Below, piece after piece: positions 54,141-61,702 of a stretch of 64,000 nucleotides of DNA; the first letter of the stretch is position 1; each line of letters opens with the position of its first letter. Below the pieces are notes generated by a model. It did no database searches and was not told the DNA's origin. It was given only the letters and a program-made list of their open reading frames with translations. The translations under genes and the position numbers were made by a program. Source of the DNA: Fimbriimonadaceae bacterium (GTDB lineage Bacteria; Armatimonadota; UBA10988); the NCBI GenBank assembly GCA_020850355.1, contig JADZEX010000033.1:49764-113763 (forward strand), in the 5' to 3' direction.

Positions 54141-54290
54141 CACCAAGCCACGGCGGCCATCGCGGCCACGATGCCTGGCAACGGGGAAGGGTCGGACGTG
54201 TGGCGGCGGTCCGCAACCACGTGCCGACCCGGTGCAGTGGGACCGCCGCAGCCAGCGAACGCTGGAGTCACGCCGGAAGGGGTTCGGACC

Positions 54291-55676
54291 ATGGCACTGA
54301 AGCTGCCGGACGAGGTCTTGCGTGATGCGACGATCTGGGGGTTCCGAGCTGGCTTCGACGACCAGGACTTCCTGAAGAGCCTCCACAGCCCGCGCTGGGG
54401 CGAGCGCTTTGGGGACGCCGCTCAGCCGCTGCCCACGGGTCGGCCCTTGCACGAACTGATCCGGGCGATCTGCCAGGAGCACGACATCGCGCAGCCCTTC
54501 GTCTGGGCCAAACTGGTTGGCGAGACGAGCTTCCTGACCGCGCCGGAGCCGCCGGGCAAGGGTTACAAGGCGCCGCTGGGGTTTGACTGCCCCGATGACG
54601 GGCGAGATCCGCGGCCGCAGTACTACGGCGTGCTCCGCAACCTCCAGGGCGGCATCGCGTGGTGGCGCCGGTTCCTGGACAAGTGGGACTGGCAACGGCG
54701 GCTGCGGTGCGGGCTGGCGGACATCAATGTCAGCGCTGAGGGCCAGCGGGTGCGCCGCCAGACTGTCAGCCCCCGGACCGCGGCCGAGGTCGCCTACCTG
54801 ATCTACACGCCGCATCTATACAGCCTGCACGACTTCCACACGATCTGGCGCCAGCGCTTCGCGGGGCAGCTTGAGCCGCCCGTGCAGGTTGTCCTGCCTG
54901 GGCTGCCGGCCAGTCGTTTCACCTGGCCGGTGGCCCAGATGCTCTCGCGCCGGGTCAATGTCACGCTTCACGGCCGGAGCGTGCATCGCCCTGGCGACGT
55001 CCGCCACCATAACGTCTTCAAGGGCTACACCGAGTGGGGCACCAACGGTCACCGCGGGGTCGGCGACGCCGTGGACCTGTTCTGCCCTGCCAACACGGAG
55101 GTCTTCGCGATTGGGGACGGTTTCCAGACCAGGTGGCGCAATGACCTGACCCGGCAAGAGGTGATCTACCTCGAAGGCGACGGTTGGCTGGCGGTCTACG
55201 CGCACATCGATGCCGTCCATGAGGGTCAGCAAGTGGCCGTCCAGCGCGGCGAGGTCGTGGGCCGCGTGCGACCCGACCTCGCCGACCCCCACCTGCACTT
55301 CGAGTTGTGGCTCGACGGCCAGGCGGTCGCAGCCCAGGATCCCGCCAGCCTCCGCGACCTGATGGCGCACCGCCTGGGGTTGGCTGAAGTGGCGCCGGTG
55401 CGGCAGGAGCCGCGAGTGATCGTCGCCAAGCCCGCCGGGAGCGAGCCGAGTGCTGACGGGCTGCTCTACTGCCCGCTGCCATCCCGTTGGGACAGCCAGG
55501 CCAACCAGGCCGAGGTCGACTCCGCGGCGTTGGCCGAGTGGCTGGGCACCTCCATCGGCGGTCTGCCGAAGTATGCGCCGCTCCGCGAGGCCCTGACAGC
55601 GATGGGCGTGACAGCGAGGTTCGACCTGACGCACCTGCACGCCGCCAACCCGCGGATCTACGTCTTCACGGGGTGA
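54291..55676 (+). CDS. Peptidoglycan hydrolase: lysozyme-like plus M23-like domains, no signal peptide
   Basis: 461 aa. Residues 50-135 resemble a soluble lytic transglycosylase: ELIRAICQEHDIAQPFVWAKL, then VGETSF with Glu78 as candidate acid, and YYGVLRNLQGGIAWWRRFLD. Residues 240-345 are M23-like: NGHRGVGDAVDLFCPANTEV, YAHIDAVHEGQQVAVQRGEV and DPHLHFELW (HxH). The first zinc ligand is ambiguous: His254 is four residues further from Asp262 than in typical HxGxD, with GDA inserted. A C-terminal 110 residues is unassigned. Lack of a signal suggests release by lysis, a dedicated secretion route or cytosolic storage. Confidence 0.72.
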   Translation: MALKLPDEVLRDATIWGFRAGFDDQDFLKSLHSPRWGERFGDAAQPLPTGRPLHELIRAICQEHDIAQPFVWAKLVGETSFLTAPEPPGKGYKAPLGFDCPDDGRDPRPQYYGVLRNLQGGIAWWRRFLDKWDWQRRLRCGLADINVSAEGQRVRRQTVSPRTAAEVAYLIYTPHLYSLHDFHTIWRQRFAGQLEPPVQVVLPGLPASRFTWPVAQMLSRRVNVTLHGRSVHRPGDVRHHNVFKGYTEWGTNGHRGVGDAVDLFCPANTEVFAIGDGFQTRWRNDLTRQEVIYLEGDGWLAVYAHIDAVHEGQQVAVQRGEVVGRVRPDLADPHLHFELWLDGQAVAAQDPASLRDLMAHRLGLAEVAPVRQEPRVIVAKPAGSEPSADGLLYCPLPSRWDSQANQAEVDSAALAEWLGTSIGGLPKYAPLREALTAMGVTARFDLTHLHAANPRIYVFTG

Positions 55677-55746
55677 GACGACCTGAGCAGCGCCGCAGGC
55701 GCCAGCCGCGCTCGGCCCACCGGACCGTGACAAAGGGGATCACACG

Positions 55747-56649
55747 ATGTCAGCGACCGTCGGTCAAGGGGATCTGCAAGTTACCACTCTGAACGGCCTG
55801 GGTCCGCCGCCCGGCTCGGCGGCGGACCTTGACCGGATCTACCAGTACGTCGTCCGAATCGGGGCGGAGGCGCAGGCCTGGTACCTGCAGAAGAAGTCCC
55901 GCCCGGCCACGTTCGCCTGTAGCTTTCGCTTGTGGGCGTCGTTGATGGCTGCCCTCGGGGCGCTGCTGCCGCTGATCGACGGGCTGGTGCAGAGCTACTC
56001 CAGCCACCGCATTCCCCCGATGTGGGCTTCGGTGGCGATCCTCCTGGCGGGGGCGTTGTTGGGCATGGACAAAGCCTTCGGCACCACCAGCCGCTGGATG
56101 CGGATGGTGACCACCGCGATGAAGCTGCGCAGCATCGGGGTCGCGTTCGAGCTGGATTGGGCGGCGGCGCGGGCGGCGCTGGGGGAGCGCGAGCCCACCG
56201 CTGCGGAGGCGGTCCAGTTGATCCACCTGGCGCGGCAGGCCGCGAGCCGGATCTGTGGGGCGATCGAAAGCGAGACGGCCTCCTGGGCGCAGGACCTGGT
56301 GGCGAGCCTCAAGGAGCTGGACAAGCCCCCAGGTGGGCGAGGCTGGACCGACCCGCCGCGGCCGGAGCCACCGACTGCGACCGTGGGACCAACCGGCGCG
56401 GTGCGAGTCGAGATCACCAACCACACCGCAGAGGATGACGGTTGGTCGCTGACCATCGGCGAGATCAAGGTGCAGTCGGTTGCGGGCGATCTGGTGGTGC
56501 TGGCCAACGTCCCGGAGGGCCAACTCGCGCTGCAGGCGTGCCCGGCACGCGATGGGGCCAGGCGAGCCGTCGAGCAGCAGGTGACCATCGTCGGCGGCGA
56601 GACCACCGTCGTCAAGCTGGAGTGGCCAGCCCTCCCGGCCGCGCCGTGA
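55747..56649 (+). CDS. SLATT-like two-helix membrane protein with C-terminal beta domain
   Basis: 300 aa. Residues 25-135: YQYVVRIGAEAQAWYLQKKS, then TM1 FRLWASLMAALGALLPLIDG, TM2 MWASVAILLAGALLGMDKA, then a helix MVTTAMKLRSIGVAFELDW; this W-Y-x-x-K / two-TM layout matches SLATT domains, proposed pore-forming effectors in nucleotide-sensing conflict systems. Residues 215-300 are a PEGA- or CARDB-like beta domain (VRVEITNHTAEDDGWSLTIG, VTIVGGETTVVKLEW). No signal peptide. The stop lies at the left end of the right-hand direct repeat. 70 bp after the hydrolase gene, so one operon. Confidence 0.65.
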   Translation: MSATVGQGDLQVTTLNGLGPPPGSAADLDRIYQYVVRIGAEAQAWYLQKKSRPATFACSFRLWASLMAALGALLPLIDGLVQSYSSHRIPPMWASVAILLAGALLGMDKAFGTTSRWMRMVTTAMKLRSIGVAFELDWAAARAALGEREPTAAEAVQLIHLARQAASRICGAIESETASWAQDLVASLKELDKPPGGRGWTDPPRPEPPTATVGPTGAVRVEITNHTAEDDGWSLTIGEIKVQSVAGDLVVLANVPEGQLALQACPARDGARRAVEQQVTIVGGETTVVKLEWPALPAAP

Positions 56650-56708
56650 TCCGCTCCCCGCAGCGCCTCGTGCGGCAGCCGTAGCTTACGGCGGCAGGCC
56701 CGGCCGGC
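56646..56708. repeat. 63-bp direct repeat, right copy
   Basis: Same 63 bases as 53916-53978 with three changes. It keeps the reading frame VIRSPQRLVRQP-stop (TAG 56682), a second version of the gene-52251 C-terminus, and a palindrome GCCGTA-GCT-TACGGC. It also contains the stop of the convergent gene. Confidence 0.9.
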
Positions 56709-57957
56709 GGATCGGCGGCACTGGCTGCAGGACCGCTGCCAGGTCGGGATCGAGGCGCTGCTGGTGGACCCGGTCGGCGAGCTCGGCGACCGCGGCGCAA
56801 GCCAGTTGGGTGGCGTCGCAGGCCGTCGTCGGGGGCAGGCTGCGGGGCAGGTCCCAGCGCTCGATGCCTGTGCCGGCGGGCAGTTCTGGCCAGGTCGCGG
56901 CGTGCTCGCCGGCCACTGCGGCCAGGTAGGCCCGGTCGGGATTCAGGCGCACCCAACGCGCCGCCGCGGCGCGCCAGCCGGACCAGGCGGCCCAGAGGTG
57001 CGGATGGTCGGGCGCCGCCTGCTGGTGATCCGGCTCCTGGCCCAGGACCATCGCCAGCAACTCCGGACGGTTGACCACCGCCCGCGCGAAGTTGCCCGCG
57101 GCGTTGCGGCGAGCCCAGAACTCAGCGGCTTCGGCCGCGCGCAGCAGGTGCGCCGGCCAGTCGGGCAGCAGTTGGCGCTGGGCGGCCGCCTGCAACAGGC
57201 CGGTCGGGTAGACGTAGCGCGGCAGCGCGCCGCCGCCCGGTGCCGGCAGCGCCGCCGGCACGAGGTCGGTCGGGCTGGCTTGCCCGTCGCGGTTGGTGTC
57301 GAGGTAGAAGGCCCCGTAGACCAGCCCCCCGCTGCCCGGCAGGGCCAGCCCCGGGGCGAAGCGCAGGACGGCCCAGTCGACCTCGCCGGTGAGCGGGTCG
57401 TAGGCACTCAGCGCGCCGTCGCCCAGGCCACCGCAGAGCACCGTCGGGGCGCCGTCGCCGACTGGCGTCTCCCAGGTGGCGACCCAGGCCACGCCCTGCA
57501 CAGCGCGGTCCTGCTCGGCCAGCACCAGCACGGCGCTGTTGCCGCCGTTGTCCCAGCCCAGCAGCCCGACGGCGCGGACCGCCGGCTGCAGCGGCGCGGC
57601 GATCTGCGGCAACCGCCGGCCGTCGCTGGCGGCCAGGTCGCCCTGGGCGAAGCGGATCACCTGCGCCAGCACGGCGGTGGCGCGCGGCCCGCGGAGGTCG
57701 GACAGCGTGCCGGCGGGGAACTCGAAGCGCAGGTCGACGCAGCCCAGGGCGGCCAGCGGGGCCGCCAGCCGGCGGCGGTCACCGGGCCCCCAGCCGCCCG
57801 GAACCTGCACCGCCACCGGCGCCACCGCGCCGTACCGGCCCGCGGCCGGCAGCGCCAGGCGGACGGCGATGCTGAGGTCGCCCGCGGGCAACGTCAGGTC
57901 GACCTCACGCACCGCGGGGGCCAGGCCGCAGAGCAACGCCAACAGGAGGCCGGTCAC
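56686..57957 (-). CDS. Secreted protein with dockerin/EF-hand-like motif, hydrolase-like
   Basis: 423 aa from GTG 57957 (GTGA overlap with the upstream stop). Signal TGLLLALLCGLAPAV. VAPVAVQVPGGWGPGDRRRLAAPLAALGCVDLRFEFP and VGLLGWDNGGNSAVLVLAEQ suggest an alpha/beta-hydrolase-like domain with a G-x-N-x-G elbow instead of G-x-S-x-G, so possibly non-catalytic. DTNRDGQASPTDLVPAAL is a dockerin-type calcium loop. The stop TAA lies in the right-hand 63-bp repeat. Confidence 0.6.
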   Translation of the reverse strand: MTGLLLALLCGLAPAVREVDLTLPAGDLSIAVRLALPAAGRYGAVAPVAVQVPGGWGPGDRRRLAAPLAALGCVDLRFEFPAGTLSDLRGPRATAVLAQVIRFAQGDLAASDGRRLPQIAAPLQPAVRAVGLLGWDNGGNSAVLVLAEQDRAVQGVAWVATWETPVGDGAPTVLCGGLGDGALSAYDPLTGEVDWAVLRFAPGLALPGSGGLVYGAFYLDTNRDGQASPTDLVPAALPAPGGGALPRYVYPTGLLQAAAQRQLLPDWPAHLLRAAEAAEFWARRNAAGNFARAVVNRPELLAMVLGQEPDHQQAAPDHPHLWAAWSGWRAAAARWVRLNPDRAYLAAVAGEHAATWPELPAGTGIERWDLPRSLPPTTACDATQLACAAVAELADRVHQQRLDPDLAAVLQPVPPIRRPGLPP

Positions 57958-58943
57958 CGCGGGATCTCCATCCAAACCGCACGCTCGGCGGCCTCCCGCG
58001 CGCGCAGCACAACGTCGGTGAGCTGGTAGCAGTCGGCCGCGCTGATGGGGTGCTCGCCGCGGCCGGCGAGTTCGTCCAAGAAGGACCCGAACAGGCTGCC
58101 CGTGGCGTTGGCGGGCAGCTCCCGCGGCTCGCCCTGGGCCGGCAGCAGGGTCACCTTGCCGCCGATCGTCTCGATCACGCCCCGCTCGCCAGCCAGCCGC
58201 AGGCGGTCGTCGCCGTGGCTCGCGGCGCTGCCAGGTCGCAGGTAGTCCAGCCGCACATCGGCCAGCGCGCCATTGGCGGTCTGCAGCAGCAGCGTGGCGG
58301 TCTCCTCCATCTGGCCAGCCCCCGGCAGGCCGCTGTTGCGCTGCTGCGCGGCGACTCGCACGAACCGTTCGCCGCTGGTCCACTGCAGCAGGTCCAGCGG
58401 GTGGATGCCGATGTAGGGGATGGTCCCGCCGAAAGTCGCCGGCTGCTGCATCCAGGCCGGCCGCTGTCCGCGCTTGTAGGACTTCTGGCCGGACAGCAAC
58501 AACGGCCGGCCGATGGCCCCGGCCGTCACCTCGCGGCGGATCGCCTGATAGGGCCCCTCGAAGCGCATCGTCAGCAGCATCGACAGCCGCACCCCGGCCG
58601 CCGTGATGGCCGTGCGCACCCGGTCGAGGTCGGCCAACTGAATCGTCAACGGCTTCTCGGCGACGATCTGCCAGCCCCGTTGGGCCGCCGCGAGGAGGTG
58701 CTCCGCCCGTGAAGCGTTGTCTTCGGCCAGCACCACAATCTGAACGTCGCGGTGCGCCAGCAGTTCGTCCAAGTTGGGCGTCACCAGCGTCTGCGGATCG
58801 ACCGCCGGGTGGCTCTTGAAGCGGTTCAACGCGCCGCCGTCGTCATCCCAGACGGCCGCCAGCCGCACCTCCTCGCGGCGGACGATTTCGTCCAGGCAGG
58901 TGCTCTGGTGGCCCTTCAGGCCGATCAGCGCGACATTCGTCAT
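57954..58943 (-). CDS. Gfo/Idh/MocA-family oxidoreductase
   Basis: 329 aa. N-terminal Rossmann: VALIGLKGHQSTCLDEI (G-x-x-G-H-x-x variant), NAS in LAEDNASRAEHLL and the conserved EKP in IVAEKPLTI. The C-terminal domain has GGTIPYIGIHPLDLLQW, matching the G-x-x-x-D-x-G-x-H-x-x-D-x-x-x-W signature approximately. NAD(P)-dependent sugar or inositol oxidoreductase. 4-bp overlaps with both neighbours. Confidence 0.9.
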   Translation of the reverse strand: MTNVALIGLKGHQSTCLDEIVRREEVRLAAVWDDDGGALNRFKSHPAVDPQTLVTPNLDELLAHRDVQIVVLAEDNASRAEHLLAAAQRGWQIVAEKPLTIQLADLDRVRTAITAAGVRLSMLLTMRFEGPYQAIRREVTAGAIGRPLLLSGQKSYKRGQRPAWMQQPATFGGTIPYIGIHPLDLLQWTSGERFVRVAAQQRNSGLPGAGQMEETATLLLQTANGALADVRLDYLRPGSAASHGDDRLRLAGERGVIETIGGKVTLLPAQGEPRELPANATGSLFGSFLDELAGRGEHPISAADCYQLTDVVLRAREAAERAVWMEIPR

Positions 58944-59860
58944 GAGCCCTTCTCCGTGGCCGCGGCCAGGTCACCGGCCAGCAGCTCGAGGTCGAACGCC
59001 TCCAACCGGACCCGACAATCGTAGTACGTCAGCGTCACGCCGACCAGCCGCAGCGGGTCGACCAGCAGGATCCCCAACTGCGTCGCCAGCGCGGTCAGCA
59101 GCGCGCTGCCGGGCGACCCATCGAGGCCAGCGGCGCCGCCCAGGAGCGTCGCGGGCAGGCGCACGTAGGCGGTCAGCAGCAACACCAGCAGTTGCAGCAC
59201 GCCGTAGAGCGCCAGGATCCGCCCGCGGCACGGCCAGGCCAGGTCGAGGCTGCGCCAGAGACCGCCCCAGCGACGCCCTTCGAGCACCACCGCCGCCGGC
59301 ACGAAGCCACAGACCGTGCTGTAGGCCAGCAGGACCAGCGCCAGCGCGGGCACCCACAGCACCGTCGCCAGCCCGACCACCGCGGCCAGTTGCTGTTCAC
59401 CACCGCTCCAGCGCAGCAACGCCAGGCTCGCCAGCACGACCAGCACCAGGACCAGCAGCAGCAGCCCGAGCAGCGGGCCGGTCAGCAGCGCCAGCAGCCC
59501 GACCAGCGGCCGCGCCTGCCGCCACACGCCGCGGTAAGCCGCCAGCACACTGGTCGGCCGGCCGAGGTAGCGCTCGGAGACCGCGATGGTCAGCGCGCCG
59601 GTCGCCAGCGGCGACAGCAGCACGGTGTGCAGCACGAACAGCGCCAGACCGAGGCCGGCGGTGAGCAGCGTCGCCGGCTCACCGGCGGCGCCGGGGGCGG
59701 TGGTCAGCGAGCGCACCATCAACGGCGTGGCCAGAGCCACAAACGGCAGCGCCGCGACGGCGTAGATGCCCAGGAAGGTGGGCAGGTTGCGACGGTACAG
59801 CTCGACGCTGTGGTCGAGCAGTTCCCCGACACTCCGTGGCCGCAGCCGCTGGGCGCTCAT
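58940..59860 (-). CDS. Multi-pass membrane protein (GPDP-membrane-domain-like)
   Basis: 306 aa. It begins RPRSVGELLDHSVELYRRNLPTFLGIYA and ends VTLTYYDCRVRLEAFDLELLAGDLA, the usual frame of the membrane proteins related to the glycerophosphodiester-phosphodiesterase membrane domain and DUF975. Six hydrophobic segments. Function unknown in this form. Follows the ABC exporter genes by 42 bp. Confidence 0.7.
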   Translation of the reverse strand: MSAQRLRPRSVGELLDHSVELYRRNLPTFLGIYAVAALPFVALATPLMVRSLTTAPGAAGEPATLLTAGLGLALFVLHTVLLSPLATGALTIAVSERYLGRPTSVLAAYRGVWRQARPLVGLLALLTGPLLGLLLLVLVLVVLASLALLRWSGGEQQLAAVVGLATVLWVPALALVLLAYSTVCGFVPAAVVLEGRRWGGLWRSLDLAWPCRGRILALYGVLQLLVLLLTAYVRLPATLLGGAAGLDGSPGSALLTALATQLGILLVDPLRLVGVTLTYYDCRVRLEAFDLELLAGDLAAATEKGS

Positions 59861-59902
59861 CGCCGCCTGCTTCGGGCCGCCGCCCGGCAGCCCTCCTGCC
59901 GC

Positions 59903-61702
59903 TCAGGCCTGCAGCCGCCAGTAGGCGCCACGCGCGGCCAGCAGTTCGGCGTGGGTGCCGCGCTCGACGATCCGGCCAGCGTCGATCACCAGGATCTGGT
60001 CGGCCTGCCGAATCGTGCTCAGGCGATGCGCGATCACGAAGCTGGTACGGCCAGCCATCAGTCGCAGCATCGCCTCCTGCACCTGCACCTCGGTGCGCGT
60101 GTCGACGCTGCTGGTGGCCTCGTCCAGGATCAAGACCGCCGGGTCGGCCAGCAGGGCGCGGGCGATCGCCAGGAGCTGGCGCTGGCCCTGGCTGAGGTTG
60201 TTGGCTGCCTCCGACAGCGGCGTCTCATAGCCGTGGGGCAGGTGCCGGATGAAACCCGCGGCGTTGGCCAGTTCGGCGGCCTGCTCGACCTCGGCGTCGG
60301 TGGCATCGAGGCGGCCGTAGCGGATGTTCTCGCGGACGGTGTCGGCGAACAGGAAGGTGTCCTGCAGCACAATCCCCAGCGCTCGCCGCAAGTCGGCCTT
60401 CGGGATGGTCGCCAACGCGCGGCCGTCGATGCTGACGAGGCCGGCATCGATCTCGTAGAACCGCGTCAGCAGGTTGATGATGGTCGTCTTGCCGGCACCG
60501 GTGTGGCCGACCAGGGCGATCATCTGCCCCGGCGCGGCGCGGAAGCTGACCTCGCGCAGCACCGGCTGGGCCGGGTCGTAGCCGAAGGTGACGTCCTCGA
60601 AGACGACCTCGCCGCGGACCGCGCCGAGCGCGGCGACGGTCGGCGCGGCGTCGCAGTCGGCCGGCTCGTCGAGCACCTCGAAGACCCGCTCGGCGCCGGC
60701 CAGGGCCTGCTGCACCAGACCGTAAAGGTTGGCAATCTCCAGGACCGGCCGGGTGAACTGCTGGCTGTAACCGATGAACGCCGCGACCAGCCCGACGGTG
60801 GCCTGGCCACGGATCACCAGGTAGCCGCCAACGCCGGCCAGAATCGCGAACCCGCAGTTGCGCATGAACTGCATACTGGGCCCGATGATGCCGATCAGCA
60901 GGCTGGCCCGCAGGGCAACCTGCCGCAGCCGCTGGTTGGCCTCTTCGAACGCCGCAATGGCCTGCGGTTCGTGGCGGCAGACCAGGATCACGCGCTGCCC
61001 GGCGACGGTCTCCTCGACCAGCCCGTTGAGCTCGCCGAGCACCGCCTGGCGGTCGCGGAAGCCCTGCCGGGTGGCCTTCGCGAGGGCCCGCGTGGTGAGC
61101 AGGATCACCGGCAAGGTGACCACGCTGGCGAGCGCCAGATGCCAGTTCAGGCTGAGCATCACGACCGCCGCGCCGACGATGCTAAGCAGACTGGCGAAGA
61201 GCTGCGTGACCTGCTCGCCGAGCGTGCTGCTGACCAGTTCGGTGTCGTTGGTCAGGCGGCTCATCAAGTCGCCGTGCGGGCGCTGGTCGAAGAAGCGCAG
61301 CGGCAGCCGTTGGAGGTGGGCGAACAGCTCGCCGCGGATCTGCCGCACGGCGCGCTGCGAGACGCGGATCATCAGCAGCGCCTGCACCCAGCCGCAGAGC
61401 GTGTTGGCCAGGTGGACGCTCAGCAAGACCGCCAGAACGTGTGCCAGCCGGCTGAGATTGTGGGCCCGGATGCCCTGGTCGATGGCCTGGCTGACCAGAT
61501 AAGGCCCACCCAGGCTGAGCCCGGAGGTCACTGCCGTGAGCAGCAGCGCGGCCGCCAGCGGGGTGCGGTAAGGCAACAGGTAGCGCCCCAACCGGCGCGC
61601 CGCGCCACGGGCGTCGCTGGCGCTGGCGCCGCCGAACCCGGCCATGAACCGGCCCGGGCCGATGGCCGGCGCTTCGCGGCTGCGGCGGGGGGCGCTGCTC
61701 AT
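59903..61702 (-). CDS. ABC exporter half-transporter, catalytic partner
   Basis: 599 aa. TMD with six helices (about 40-340), then NBD: Walker A GHTGAGKTT, signature NLSQGQRQL, Walker B VLILDEATSSVD (catalytic Glu) and switch His in IAHRLST. The LSQGQ signature together with a canonical Walker B and His is what the TM288-like subunit of heterodimeric exporters has. Overlaps its partner gene by 4 bp. Likely drug, lipid or peptide export. Confidence 0.9.
   Translation of the reverse strand: MSSAPRRSREAPAIGPGRFMAGFGGASASDARGAARRLGRYLLPYRTPLAAALLLTAVTSGLSLGGPYLVSQAIDQGIRAHNLSRLAHVLAVLLSVHLANTLCGWVQALLMIRVSQRAVRQIRGELFAHLQRLPLRFFDQRPHGDLMSRLTNDTELVSSTLGEQVTQLFASLLSIVGAAVVMLSLNWHLALASVVTLPVILLTTRALAKATRQGFRDRQAVLGELNGLVEETVAGQRVILVCRHEPQAIAAFEEANQRLRQVALRASLLIGIIGPSMQFMRNCGFAILAGVGGYLVIRGQATVGLVAAFIGYSQQFTRPVLEIANLYGLVQQALAGAERVFEVLDEPADCDAAPTVAALGAVRGEVVFEDVTFGYDPAQPVLREVSFRAAPGQMIALVGHTGAGKTTIINLLTRFYEIDAGLVSIDGRALATIPKADLRRALGIVLQDTFLFADTVRENIRYGRLDATDAEVEQAAELANAAGFIRHLPHGYETPLSEAANNLSQGQRQLLAIARALLADPAVLILDEATSSVDTRTEVQVQEAMLRLMAGRTSFVIAHRLSTIRQADQILVIDAGRIVERGTHAELLAARGAYWRLQA

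Noticed and set aside
53916-56708. Cassette as an insertion sequence or prophage
   Set aside because: No transposase, integrase or phage structural gene lies between the repeats, and the 63-bp repeats are too long for an IS target duplication.
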